Positions 1-48,791 of a DNA stretch of 64,000 nt are shown here, piece by piece. Location: positions 413,501 to 477,500 of the forward strand of contig CAUJNA010002735.1 of the NCBI GenBank assembly GCA_963377175.1. The letters run 5' to 3'. Both the position numbers and the translations under genes were made by a program. The stretch's first letter is position 1, and the number at the start of each line of letters is the position of its first letter. Under the pieces are notes generated by a model. It saw only the letters and a list, made by a program, of their open reading frames with translations. It searched no databases and was not told the origin of the DNA. Source of the stretch: Effrenium voratum (lineage: Eukaryota > Sar > Dinophyceae > Suessiales > Symbiodiniaceae).

Positions 1-2396
1 GGGGTATCCGATGATGTCAGGGCTTCAGGTTCAACCAGGTGGTTGTTGGGTGTACACCCCTAGGGAAATGACCCAGAACTCTCCCAAAGAGAAGTGGGAA
101 TGGAAAAGTCCTTAATCTTTCCAGACCCTATTTGGCACCCAGCCTCGACACCAAGTCCCTTTCTTTCCGAACACTTGCCTCTCAGGGAATCACCCGGGGT
201 TACGACACATTTGGGATCCATGGTTCAGCTTTGTGGGGTCATTCCCTCAGGGAGCCTCTGGGTCCCATGTTCGGAGGTCGCGACCTCCAGTCCAAATGTG
301 GCAAACGGATTAAATCAGTCTTCCTTGCCAACAATGTGTTCCGCAAGGCGCGCAAGCCCCGAAAACAAACGCCCGACATCAAGGGTACACGATCCACTTT
401 GGGCTAAGCCACGTGCGACTAAGCAACCCGAGTATTCCTTCAGTGCTCTTCCCTGGATCTGTGCTGTGTGGCTTCCCCTGGTTGGGGCAGTGCTCTTTGG
501 GCGGGTGACCGGAGGCTGACCTTCCAGTCGTGTGAGACCGTGTTTGGCTGTAATGCCAAGGTGTCACTAAGACTGTCTGAGTCGTCATCCGCTAGGTACG
601 GTGGTAGTTTTGCGAGCAAGCGGAGCGCGTTTCCTTTTTTTAAAATCATAACTTGACCTTGTTGCGTATCTTTGCACTTTATCCTCTCCGGGATTCCCTT
701 TTGACACCATTTTTTGAAGCATTGCTCTTTGGACCACACTTATATCACTCTTTGGACTCCACCCATTTTATGAAACATCGCTTTCATTTTAAATTCCTCT
801 TGGTGGATTGAAGTCACCGAGGGTGCCGCGCCGGCTCCCACCACGGAGTCCTGAGAGCGTGAGGCCCTCGGGCGCGGGCGGCAGCCAGGTACAACGCTGG
901 GGTCTCCTCCAAAGCTGTTTCAAGCTTCAGGACTGACAAACTTTGAAACAGCATCAGAAAGTCTGGCCCATAGGACAGCACTAGGAAAGCAAAAGAAAAC
1001 TGTGTTATTTTCCAGGGCTGGAGAGTGCCTAAATTAATAAGGGTGATAGTGTTATATTATTAGTACAACTGGCCTTGAATGTGGATTTCCTTTCCTTTAT
1101 GAGCTTATCAAACCTTGACTTTTGACCCGCGTGTAGCAAGCAGTTGTTGTTTGCAGCTGGCATTGTTTTGCAGTGTTGCGCGGGGAGACGATTAAGACTA
1201 TGAAGAGAATTGGCAATGACAATTGAATCATGGTTTCTTATTTGTTTGCTGAGTTTTGGGGTCGGGGCCAAGGAGGACAGTCTCTATTAAGTACGGGGAG
1301 GTTTGGTGGGTATCAACAATGGGCTGGGAGGCGGGCGGCGGGGGGGTGGGTGGGTGGGCCAAACCTTGGGCCCCTTTCAAGTAGGATGCGGGGGAGCACA
1401 GTCAGACTCTTCAATCGGAGGGCGTGTATTTTCCGTGAGCATTAGCACAGATGTGGGCCAAGACAAGACGTATACCAGGGTGAACACAAATGTGACAATT
1501 CCCTTTGTGCAAAGGCGAGACGAGTGACCAAATTGGGGAAGTTGCGCCGTGTACTTTTACCCAACTGTATCGTCGTTAGCTTCAGCATCTCGGATGTTTG
1601 TAGGGTGCGATGTTAACCCCGGCATCCTTGTTGGCATTGCCGTTTGCTTGTGGTATGCCTCAACCTTCGTGTTTGACGGGTTTCTATGAATAGTAGAATG
1701 AACCCCGAAAAAGGGTTCTCGCTTTCCACCAGGGTCCCTGGCAATGTTTCGGCCAGGCCGGCCAATCCCAAGACCTTGGCCGCCTTTGCAGCTTGGATGA
1801 CACGGAATGTTTGGTCGGGTTTGTGCCCACTACATAGTTTACACCCTGTGAAACAGACACACAATAGTCTGAGAGTCTGACATAGAAGAGGGGATTGTTT
1901 TGAAGCAACGCACATGGACAACAAAGCCCGGTCAGGCTTGAACCACCACCCAAAATTGTGTGCCAACAAAATCGTCCGGACCCTTGCTGGACCTCAGCAG
2001 CTTTTGATGAACTCTCAAACCAAGGTCCAAGAAGGAACATACATCTTGTGACTGCCACCTTGGATTGGAAACTGATCCTGAAGTATTTGTATACAGCAGA
2101 GTGCAGACTGATTCGAAGCCCGCACAATGTTCCAAAGGCAGGGACGGCCACGGTATGACAGTTATTGTTAGCTTCATCTTTTGCTCTGCGGTTGGACAAG
2201 ACACGTTGCATAGCATATTTTTCGCTGGGACCCTTTTGATGAAGCCAGTTGCGCTGATGTATCTCTAAAGACTTGATTGTTGACTACGCAGCACCCGCAG
2301 ACTGTGCAGGCAAAGGAGTGACATACATGCTCTGAATGCCAGTGTAGAGCAGAGTATACACTTATTTTGTCTTGCTTAGCTAAACAAGCCATATGT
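1..2396. other. 5' flank: no recognised gene
   Basis: No protein family recognised on either strand. Contains the first copy of a duplicated segment (480-905) ending in a GC-rich exon-like block, and a 1505-1562 sequence related to 27838-27900. Open frames here are short and not protein-like. Confidence 0.6.
480..905 (+). repeat. duplicated segment, copy 1
   Basis: Related in order and orientation to 6990-7485. Shared landmarks: GTCGTGTGAGAC near 527 and 7119, GGGATTC-CTTTTGACACCAT near 690 and 7272, and a GC-rich block after AG|GGTGCCGC near 829 and 7405. The reverse strand near the first landmark reads SDTLALQPNTVSHD here and SDTLALNPNIVSHD in copy 2. Spacing about 6.6 kb. Confidence 0.7.
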
Positions 2397-2413
2397 TGCT
2401 TTTCCCGTTCAGG
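2397..2413 (+). promoter_or_regulatory. candidate trans-splice acceptor before the NYN gene
   Basis: A T/C-rich tract ending in CAG|G sits about 55 nt before the ATG at 2467. Dinoflagellate mRNAs receive a spliced leader at such AG sites. Position and composition fit, but no transcript evidence is available. Confidence 0.35.
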
Positions 2414-2466
2414 AAGCTAAGTTTATGAAGCCAAGTGGCTCGACTTCTTGGCTGTGGTGATCCCTG

Positions 2467-3948
2467 ATGCAGGCCGCCACATGGACATCTCACCGGCTAG
2501 GGGCGCATGCCCCGTGGTCATCCTCAGCTCAACTGCCGGGAACATGGCCAAGTCTTGAGGTTTGCAGGTCTAGACTTGCTGGCAGAGGCTCTGTCTTTCC
2601 TCTTTTTGCATTCCTGTCTTTCCACCTTGGCCAGCGTTGGCAAGTTAGAGCACGCCGTGCAGTGTCCTCGGACAGTGCGCGGTGCAGTCTGCTGATTGAT
2701 GGTGACTCCGTGGCCCTTGGCTTGATGACAAATGCGATAGGCATGCTTCAGTCAGAGGGACTGAAGGTGGAAGCAGAGTTGTTTGCACCTCCGGAGAACA
2801 GCAGCAACAAAAAATGGGCTCGGTTTATCAAGGAGTACGATGTCAACTTTTGGCCAGTTACGCGGCGGGGTGGCGAGCGGGACTGCAACGACGACGCCAT
2901 CATAGCCAGAGCTCGAAAACTGGCACGAAGCTCACGGGTCTCATGTATAGCCCTGCTGGTTTATGATTCGGACTTTGTGGGCATTGTTGAGGAGTTGAAT
3001 GCGCTTGGAAATCGCGTGGTGGTCCTTGTTCCGGGCAACTTTTTATCATGCCTGAGCGCATTTCGCGCCACATCTGCCAAGGTTATGCAGCTTGCAAAAG
3101 GCCCTTTCACAGGGATCAGAGTTCGCGCCATCCTTCACAAAGACGGGCAGGGCGAGGTAGGCCTAGACGACTGGGAAAATCCTATGACTGATGATGACGG
3201 TGTACGCATGATCTGGAATGCATTGTCAAAAGCTGGCTATGAGAGAGAGGAGGGCAGCCTGATCCCATGCGTTGCCAAGTACTGGCTTTCTCACGGTTAT
3301 GGACCCTTGACGGTATTCCCCTATGGCTTTGCGCTTACTGCAATTGTGGCGCGCATACAACCGGACTCAGCAAGCAGGCAGTCCAAGGGGCAGATGGCAT
3401 TCGTTCTTCCGTTGGGCAGTGGATCAGCGACCAAAACCTCTATTGAGCGTTACGGCGGCAGACTAGCTGCAAGAGTATTTGCAGGAGGTGGGCCATTCGT
3501 GCTTCAGGACTCGCCTGGCATGGTCATGCAGGTGCTATCAAAGCTTGGCTACTTGGATAACGACTTAAACCCTGATCTGCATGACTCACTCCTTGCTTTT
3601 TGCAACAAAACGGACAACAAGCGCCATTTGCGAAAGCTGTCTTTGCTCCCAGAATCAGGTGAGGGACCAGCCGGGGTTCTCGACAAGTTGCGACAAGCCT
3701 TTCTGTCAGATCAATGTCAGGGCACCTGGAATCTGCCTGCGGGTGACCGAGTCGTTCGACAGGTGCTTCGCAAGGAGGGCATTTTGAGAAATGAGGAGGC
3801 CTCAAAACTTGAAGTGCTAGAAGCCATGAAGGAGCACTTTTGGAAAAATGGATGGCCCGCAAAGAAGAATTATGTGGCCTACGTCCAGCAATTTCTAGCT
3901 CGTGTGAACTGCGATGCTCCCGACCACCGAGACACGCTGGACTTTTGA
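2467..3948 (+). CDS. NYN-domain (PIN-like) putative ribonuclease, single exon
   Basis: Uninterrupted frame of 493 codons. Residues about 74-215 look like an NYN domain, a PIN-fold family of metal-dependent RNA nucleases. It opens with LLIDGDS (residues 75-81, Asp78 and Asp80), has a central CNDD (140-143) and then LVYDSDF (164-170, Asp167 and Asp169) followed by the strand-rich VEELNALGNRVVVLVPG region. These acidic positions match the metal-binding residues known for the family. About 70 residues precede the domain and could be a targeting or low-complexity leader. The C-terminal ~270 residues are not recognised. An in-frame TGA at 2458-2460 lies just before the chosen ATG. An ATG at 2425 in the same frame is cut off by that TGA, so it is either an 11-codon upstream ORF or an older start. 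A pyrimidine-rich stretch ending in CAG|G near 2412 could be a trans-splice acceptor. RNA cleavage is inferred from the family only. Confidence 0.85.
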   Translation: MQAATWTSHRLGAHAPWSSSAQLPGTWPSLEVCRSRLAGRGSVFPLFAFLSFHLGQRWQVRARRAVSSDSARCSLLIDGDSVALGLMTNAIGMLQSEGLKVEAELFAPPENSSNKKWARFIKEYDVNFWPVTRRGGERDCNDDAIIARARKLARSSRVSCIALLVYDSDFVGIVEELNALGNRVVVLVPGNFLSCLSAFRATSAKVMQLAKGPFTGIRVRAILHKDGQGEVGLDDWENPMTDDDGVRMIWNALSKAGYEREEGSLIPCVAKYWLSHGYGPLTVFPYGFALTAIVARIQPDSASRQSKGQMAFVLPLGSGSATKTSIERYGGRLAARVFAGGGPFVLQDSPGMVMQVLSKLGYLDNDLNPDLHDSLLAFCNKTDNKRHLRKLSLLPESGEGPAGVLDKLRQAFLSDQCQGTWNLPAGDRVVRQVLRKEGILRNEEASKLEVLEAMKEHFWKNGWPAKKNYVAYVQQFLARVNCDAPDHRDTLDF

Positions 3949-6900
3949 CTACTGGATGTCAGAGTTAATCTTGCTGCGCTGTTTTTAGTGTGTCTCAGTC
4001 TTCCGTTGCTTTTACATGCCATGGGCAAGTTGCAAGCGCATGAACCGCCAACGATCCTCTGCAAAGCGAAAGAGAGAGAGAGACAGAGAGAGAGAGAGCG
4101 AGAGATGTTTGGTGCTCTCCACGGTCACATCATGGTCCAGTATGCTGCCACTGCCCCACTGGCCCAGCTTCACCACTTGCAATGTTCAAACGTTCTTTCC
4201 GAGTTTGTAGTCCAAGTCAGGGGGAGGGCAGTTGGAAGAAAAACGCGCGGACATAAACTTTGACCCCAGCCCGAACTTAAGGGCACTTCATGATCAGCTA
4301 ATATATTAATTTTGCATTTGCTTGGTAGCATAAGGTGATACCATGTGAGCGACTGCCTTTTAGTTACAAACTACTCAGTATAGGCCGAACATGCTGAGAT
4401 AGGTTCAAAACGAGGTAGGGACAGCCAAAACGAGGTAGGCCCATGACATATAGCGGGTTCTGATCCGCATGTGGCGCTGGAAGCCTAGGTCAATGAGTCC
4501 AAACGGGTGCAGGGTTGGAGACCGAGGTGGGAACACCCGACCATTCAGCCATGTTGCAAACAACTGTATGATTGCAGCTGGAACAACAGCTGCTGTTTCA
4601 CCAGAATTGTGTCATGAAACTGTGCGAATGGTTTTCCGCGCCAATGTGCGCAATCCATTTGCGGGCCGACGACTTTCTGCAGCTGCTGCAACATGCCCTC
4701 TTTTGTGTGTGCGTTCTCAAGCGGAGAAGCACGCAGGTGTCAAATTCATCTAATGCAGATGTCAAGGCTGGGGCAAAGCCACTTGGCTGGAGCAGTGGGC
4801 AGAACCTTGATGATAGCCACTTTCGGCTACATCAAATGAATACCCATTCTGTTTGGTGGGTCACTGAGCCAGAGCTCTCAAACAAGGAAGATCCTCGCTC
4901 GGAGGGCCCGCATGGCCATGTGTTCCTGTTGCATGAGAAGTGGAGAGGTCTTGGTCACTGTTCCTTAGCTGTGCGCGCTTCCAACGGCGCAGCATGCGCT
5001 AGGTGGTTCTGCTTGGATTTGTAGATGGCTGATTTCTGCACCGAGCTGGCAGCTGGATGCCTGTTGCGCGTCCAGGGTTTTTCATGTGCATGAAGAACTC
5101 GAACGGGGATACCACCGAAGATCTCAAAAGCCAGCGTTTGGCGCAGACCCAACTGCCAAGTTGTAGTCTTTTGCGCGCTTGATGGGTAGGAGGTTCCCTT
5201 CAACAGCAACCACGCAAAAGCGGAGTCCACTTTTCTCATGCCCACTGGGCAAGTAAAAAGAGAACAACGCGGCATCGGCATGCCCTGCCCCTGCCTGCTC
5301 CAGAGTGCAATCCGCCAGACAGCCTGCGGCAGCTTGCTACCCAAAGGGGGAAAATTGGCGTGAGCTGGCGTTGCGCGTGTTGCTGTTTGGCAGAAGCGTT
5401 GCACTTCCCTCATCTGACATTTCACATCGCAACCTTAAGAACAAGTTGTTTGACAGGTCTGAAAGAGATGGGAGCTAAAATTTACATTTGGAGTCTTCAA
5501 GAACCCTTGAAATAGGGTGTACCTATGATTTACGTGTCATGACCCATTTGTGCATCGGAGATTCCTGAGACAAACTAACAAGCAGGGAAGCAGCGGAACC
5601 AATGTGGCCACACTTGTCGGGTAATTTATATTTAGACATGATTTCCTTCATAGAGAGTTCTCGCAGATCCGCGCTTCCCCGGTTGCTAGATCGTTCCCAA
5701 ATTCCCGTTAAACCAAAGCGAGACAGATCACTTTACCTTTTCCGAGGTACCAATCATCTTCGGGGCCTGGCACTCAGAGCTTCGGGCCAGAGCTTGTGGG
5801 TTGCAACTTGGGGCAGACCTGGGTTTGGTCTCAAAATAGGAAAAGGGAAACCGCACAACGGTTGACGGTTGGTTTCTTGTTGTTCTCCCTTTCAACCACC
5901 CCCTCGAAAGGTTCGCCTCAAACAAGAACACCAACTTTCTTTGTTCGGTCTCTGAATGTAGAACCTGTTGAAGATTCTGGCGGGGGGGGTGCGCTCTGTG
6001 ACCAAACTCACCCTGTCACTTGGAAAAATCTCGATGTGTCCCAAATGGAGTCTTCTCCAAAACACAACTTGTTTATATTGTGGGGTAGCTTAAATATGAA
6101 GCAGGATCTGACAATATAAACTTCTGTGTACCCCAAATGTCGGCCAAGGTAAGGGAAAGTGTGTAATGCTTTTTGAGATGAGGACGTTGTCAGGACCTAG
6201 GCCACCGAGCTCCGAAAGAACTGGGGCAACCTATCCAAGCGGTTCGGAAGTTTTGGGGTCTACCTGAAATGTTCCTTGATCTTGCATGCCTGTGTCGAAC
6301 CTTGGGGAATCAGCAACTCCAGGAGCTTGGCTGGAACCCTCCCTGAAAGCTGCTCCGAACCTCCCTATCACCCTAGAGATCACGTGGCCTGCAGCTGTTG
6401 GAAAAAAAGCAAGCGGAGACCCGGTCGATTCAATCCTTGGGATTCTGGGCGCTCCCGTTCGGAGGTTTGGGCATCTTGCAGGATTCGAAGCTTGACCCAC
6501 TTGGTCGAATACTGTCCTTTGACAATTGATTGGTTTCTTTCCATTATGTTTGCAAAGATCTTAAGGTCACATCATATTTAGTAAGCACTAATAGATAGAG
6601 ACATCATGAACTCAAAAAGACAATGCAAGAACATGATGAAGTGACAACATAACATAATATTCGTGACATGCTGTTTGGATATCATTTTTGAAAATGTATA
6701 GGTATGTGCTGCCATTAAGTTCTGGCTCTATAGCTCTTCTATAGAGTTTGGATAAGAACCAACATAATTAACTGCTGGAGCACCTCATGAGGACTACGTG
6801 ATTGGGTCTTTCGAATGACAGTACAGAGAGAAAGACAGGGAGCGAGAGAGAGAGAGAGAAACAGAGAGAGGAGAGACAGAGAGAAAATTGCTCTCGCCAA

Positions 6901-6989
6901 ACCCGGCCTTGAGGAATGCAGTAGCCCAGCCTTCGTTTTCGTGTTGCAGCGCAGCTGTTCAGTCTGATGAGTTTGCCACTGACGATGGT
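3949..6989. other. spacer downstream of NYN gene
   Basis: GA-rich microsatellites at 4068-4105 and 6826-6890. Between 4469 and 5425 both strands hold open frames of 94-156 codons in conflicting frames (longest on the minus strand, 4955-5425); no family recognised, possibly a decayed coding segment. A 30-nt sequence at 6332-6361 is repeated in inverse orientation at 52882-52911. Confidence 0.5.
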
Positions 6990-7485
6990 TGAGGGAGTGG
7001 TCTTTGGGGGAGTAGTGTAGGAACCTCGGATCCTTGTTTGGTGGATGCGCTACTGAACGTGGCCAGCGGGTCATTGGCCAATCGGGGTTTGCTGGAGGAG
7101 GCTGCACTTCTGTATAGTCGTGTGAGACGATGTTTGGGTTTAATGCCAGGGTATCACTAAACCAGTTTGAGTCTTCATCCATCAGTTGCAGCTTCCAAGC
7201 AAGTGGATCAAGTGTCCCTGTTCACCAAAGTTTTGCCTTAGATGTGTATCGTTGCGCTTGATTCTCTCAGGGATTCACTTTTGACACCATGTTCAACACA
7301 TCCCTCTTGAACCCTTTACATGCATGTCCTCGTATATTGACATGTTTTCAGGGCAGCTGCACAAACCGCGAGCCGCGGGTCACACGGGCACAGAGCCAGT
7401 TTCAAAACCTGCAGGGTGCCGCATCGCTCCCACGACCGAGTCCTGAGAGCAGGGCGCGAGGCGGTTCCGGCGGCCAGGAAGGCAA
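6990..7485 (+). repeat. duplicated segment, copy 2
   Basis: Second copy of the 480-905 segment. The GC-rich block at its end follows CAG|G and could be an exon, but a one-base indel between copies breaks a common frame, so at least one copy is not coding in the same way. Confidence 0.7.
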
Positions 7486-9660
7486 AAGTGAGGTCACACC
7501 AGAAGATGTAAACACGGTCGACGCCACACATGGGCTCAGGGGACACTCAAGGCACAGGCGATGAGCAGGTTCCCTTTGTTTGCCTCTGAGACATAGTGCG
7601 GGATCAGGTAACATAGCGCCTTTGCTAACTTCGACTTTCTTTCCTTTCAGCTTCAGCTGGTCATCGGCAAGGGCGGCACGAGTCTGATGTACAAATGAAC
7701 ATGGTTTGCAAATTCATGACAACGGTTCCGTTCATAGGTAATTACCCCTTAGGGTTTGTTGGCGACCTATTGCGATTTGCTCACTAGCTTCGTTGGTGAG
7801 TTGCCATGTATCACCCATGTTTTGGTTGTTCACTTCTTGTTTTTACATAATAATTAAATCCGAAACCACTGTAGAGTAGGGCTTGCGGTGTCGCAACTAT
7901 GACGGCAACAAAAGCTTGAGCAAGAGCATTTAGCTTGGCATTGTGAGAGCAAATATGCTACAAATAAACTTCAATTTCTCCCACGGCATGAATGGTTGTG
8001 CCGTTGTTCCACCTATTTACTACCAACCACATGCCGCCAGCTTTCTACTTGCCTGCGAAAACAAGTCAGGCTTTGGACCTTTGGCTCTTTCAGGTTGGTC
8101 TATGCCAAGCCACCCCTAGGGAACTCAAGGAATGATGATGATTTTGTTGCAACACGAGGCATGATCGTGATGAATCGCGCATCGGCCATCCATGTTTGAA
8201 GACCTAGTTTTTGCTTATGGTGAGTTGGACCCTGCCCCCGCGCAATAAGACATGAAAGAGTTTCGGATATTTCACCATTAAAATCGTCTTCTAAATGGTG
8301 GTAATTGTTTGTGTTTGCGGGCAGGGTCCACAGGATGAGGACGTAACCGCCCTGGTCGTAGCACTAGTTACTTGAGGCAACTTCGAACTGACGATGTTGA
8401 ACCTTACATTGCCTAAACGTATGCCCTCCATTGGTTTGTACATGGTTTGTCCAGTTGGCAATACTAGAATGATTCTCCCAGTCATATAGTTTGCCAGCTG
8501 TGTCTTGTCCCTAGCTTTATGTTAACATGTTTCGATGTTTCAGTTGGCACCGGCTTAAATCAAATGGAGCTTTTAGATGGGTAAGCCCCAGCAGCTTTGA
8601 TTTGCCTTGTGCCTTCGTTAGGTAGGTGCTACTGTCATGTTACAAGTAGCAATGGGTCAGAAGGGTGGGGCAAATCCAGTTTCAGAACAGTGAGCGCAGA
8701 TTCCTTCAAGCTCTTTGAACAAGTTGTCCCCACCCTCAGAAAGATGTAGCCGAGGAAAAGCTGTGCTTGCGCGTCGTGCTCGCGACTTGTTCCGGTGGCA
8801 AGTGTGGCCTTTCCCTCGTTTGCGCTTCGCCCTTTGCGTTGTATGCCATGATTTAACTGGGTCTAGGAAACGTTGTTGTGAAGGCCCCCCCGCAATTGTA
8901 ATTGTGACTCAGTTCAACAGTCGTGCAAGCAGGGGCAAAGGGCTTCCTTAACAAAGGGCACTCAACTGATGCTTTTCAATTGTTGAACAAGACCAGACAT
9001 TGACTTCCGTTTGTTGTACACGTTGTTTGTGCAGTCTTATGTTGATTGTTTGTTGTTCCAAATACCACTTGTGATGAAATGTAAAACATGATGACTAGAT
9101 ATGTCCTTTCAGTCGCACCTGCACAGAGGTTGAGGTTGAGGCTATTGACTTCGCAGTGTCGGGCTTGCTGTGACAGCGTCACATAAAGACACTTGGCACT
9201 GCCACTTCTTGTAGCCATACTATTGCTTGCTTGTGTGTCAAGTAAGCGCTTCCTTCTGAATCCACGTTTCTCAAGGTTGATACCTTATTCTTGTCGCTTG
9301 TCACCCATCGTTCCTTTGAACATCCTCCGCAACTGTTGTGGGCTTGTGCCATTTCTGAAAGGAAGCACCCCTGGACAAACATGAGGGGAGTACACCGAGC
9401 TTTTGGCAGGCAAGCCTCGAGCGCAGTTCATCCACATTTTGAGGGGAGACTCGGCTGGAACTTGGAACCTTGGTGCTGCAACTTGGAAGTGATGGCTCCC
9501 TTTTCTATTTGCCGATTTCTGGTTGTCACTTGTCATGCCCATTACTTTTGGATCGCGAAGTGATCTCTTTCTCAATAGGAGTGGAACCTCCGCTGACACA
9601 CCCCCTTTCCTTCAAAAAAGGAGGAAAAGGTCAATGTTAGGCCAAACAGCATGCTCCGCT
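7486..9660. other. spacer before CBF5
   Basis: No recognised gene and no clear repeat. Base composition turns GC-rich from 9660, just before the CBF5 start exon. Confidence 0.5.
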
Positions 9661-9760
9661 CGCTCAGCCGCTTTGGTCGAGTGAACTCGGACGCGCCGGA
9701 CCCTCCAAGGGCCCCCAAAGCCTCGGTTCGGTGCGCTCTGGCCGCGCGGCTTCTCGAGCC

Positions 9761-46500
<36,740 letters not shown>

Positions 46501-46546
46501 GCCCCTATGCGGCTGAGCCACTCGGGGGAGGTTTGGGGACTTGGAG

Positions 46547-46617
46547 GACAATCCCAAGCATAAATAAGTGCGGCCGCCTTTTCAATTCTGTACATAGTTC
46601 TGGGTAGACCATGTTGA
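46547..46617 (+). repeat. shared intron 5' sequence, family 2 copy 2
   Basis: Second copy of 33975-34045, about 45 nt behind the exon 24 donor, same orientation. Confidence 0.8.
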
Positions 46618-48432
46618 CTCACCTGATTTTTAGACTTGAGAGTTGGGAGAGGTTGTTTGCATATGCTGATGTACCACTCAGAGTGTAGCTTTCAGCAAGA
46701 AACGAGGCAATAGGGACAATGGCCCGTTTGGGGGGGTCTTGTTGGAAGGTATCCTGTTTAGGGTTCGTTAACAAAGGACATTCGAGAAAGGTTAACAGTT
46801 CTAAGAGCTGCCTTCTTGTAACTGTCCAAAAGTAGTCATGTTGTTGTGTTGGTGTGCCAAGGTTGCCCCCACAAGAATGGCAAAAGGTGCCATAACGACC
46901 AAATCACTTGGTTGCATTTTGGCCGGCAAGACATAACTGTCAGCCTTTGGACAAGTCAGTAAAATGTGGACCGACCACAGTTTGGACATTCGTTCTTTGG
47001 CCTACGTAGCCACTTTGCCCTAGAGAAACTGTTTCAGGCACTTGGACCCTTCTCGGAATCACTCCTGTCAGCCCCCATCCCGCAAAGACCCCTGGGACAA
47101 GCGTTGAGGCCTATGTTGGCCCCAGATATGGCCTTGATGACGAATCTTCTTAGTGCTTTGGGTGTGCTTCCCAATTAGGCTTGGTGTTGGGTTTGGCTTT
47201 CCGTTGTTTTTTGAGCTTTCTGATTTGGGGGCTGATTCCCAAGCAAACCGTTTCTAAGTTGTAGAGGTCTAGAGGCCAGCCCAGTATGTGCCCCCTTTGT
47301 GAGATGTCTCCATTGCGACGTTTAAACACATTTTTACTTGCAAATTGGAAGCGAGTTTGATGTTCCTTTGTTTGAATCGTTTGTCCAGTGTGGAAATGCC
47401 GGAGATGCTTCACGCGGACATATTTGGCTGCGATGTCCTTTGTCAAATTCGCGCGACGCGATGGGAGGTTCCTGAATAGTATGCAGAGTCAACCTTTGGT
47501 ATCATCTCTTCCTCACCCCTGACTAAAATGATGATGGAAAGAAAGATTGGAGTCTTAGGCTTGGGGTAGAAGGTTGACCACTCGTTCATGTTGTTTGCTG
47601 CAGAAATGCACACAACATGCAGGCCGATAATCACTATTCACTATTCCCACCGGCACTTTCATCCCCTCAGCTTTCAAAGCAGACGCGGCAGTTTGCTTTC
47701 TTTCGAGCTGGTGCCCATGGGCTGCTGTAGCCCGCCAGCTTTATGGCGGGCTTACCAGTTGTACAACGAGCTCACTATGATGTAGGCCTTCTACGGTGAT
47801 CCCTTTAGGAATGATTTGGCAAAAATTGCAGTTAGACGCGAGAGCAGCAGGAAACTTACAACCGGTGCTCCATTTGGGGATCGTTAAAACCCTATTTGGA
47901 GGCATATGCCAGGGCGCCTAAGACTCCATCGCCCTACCTTCAAGCATTCCCATTGAAAGGGGTGCGAGTGAATTCTTGCTTTCAAACCAGCGCAGCAGTG
48001 ACTCGTGTTGGAATTGTTTGTCTGCAAAACGCTTCCGTGCGTCTTCTTTCACGTGTTTTTTGCTTGTGCCGCTCTTCACTTGGACATGCGAAGGGCAGAG
48101 TCGGCTCCGTAACATGAGGAAACTGCTTCGAGAAGCTGAAGGTGCAAAAGGAAGTCTATCATGTTGAGGGCTCCCCTATTGTGGAACACACATTGTTGCA
48201 AGGTTTGGAACAGTTTGCAGATTCCATGCGAAGCAGAAACTGTATACGTGTCAGTGGCCGAAGCAATCAGCAGACGTTGCTTTTAGAATTGGCCTGAGGG
48301 CTTGCTGCACAAGGATCCTGAGCACATGTCGGCACAAAACCCATCAGGCTGTATGGCCCCCTTCTTGGCTTCTGGGAACCCAGATGGCCCTTGACATCAG
48401 TTTCCAAAAGGCGCCCCTTTCGGCCACCTGAG

Positions 48433-48558
48433 CCAGAGCGAACTCTCGCAAGAGTCCGGGGGCCCGCCATGTCGCTTGACGACGAGCCCGCGGCGCCTGT
48501 TCCAGATCCGGGCGCTGCGGGCCCCATTTCGGACCCGGACATGAGGCCGGTGCGTGGT
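48433..48558 (+). CDS. possible tail exon, Pro/Ala/Asp-rich
   Basis: GC-rich island with an open frame reading PERTLARVRGPAMSLDDEPA and on through VPDPGAAGPISDPDMRP, ending before a GT at 48559 in phase 0. Only an AG|C acceptor is seen, unlike the AG|G rule of the gene. The opposite strand is open too. It could be a tail exon of CBF5 or a GC-rich intron start. Confidence 0.25.
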
Positions 48559-48791
48559 CCAACAGGGCCCGACACTACCGGGATATGCAGAGGGAGAAAC
48601 GACCAGCCCTAAGCATCACTGGACTCTCCATTGAAGAAGTCAGGACCTCCGTTGGCAGGATTTTGACCTCCAAAAAGGCCGTTTTGAGGACCCACGTTGT
48701 TTACCGCGGCAAACGGCTCTTAGTCTTTCAGTTGCTGAAGAGGAGATCGAATTGTCAGTCCTTGCTCTTCATTTTGTTCCAGCAGTCATGA
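48540..48791 (+). other. open frame, unrecognised
   Basis: A second frame overlapping the GC-rich island reads through RARHYRDMQREKRPALSITG and LSIEEVRTSVGRILTSKK to a stop at 48789-48791. It has protein-like composition but no family I know, and could be a degraded insert. Confidence 0.2.

Noticed and set aside
4955..5425. 156-codon minus-strand frame
   Set aside because: No family recognised; plus-strand frames overlap; not enough to call a gene.
48267..48575. 102-codon minus-strand frame rich in Gly and Ser
   Set aside because: Explained by GC-rich composition; the plus strand is equally open, and all other exons here are on plus.
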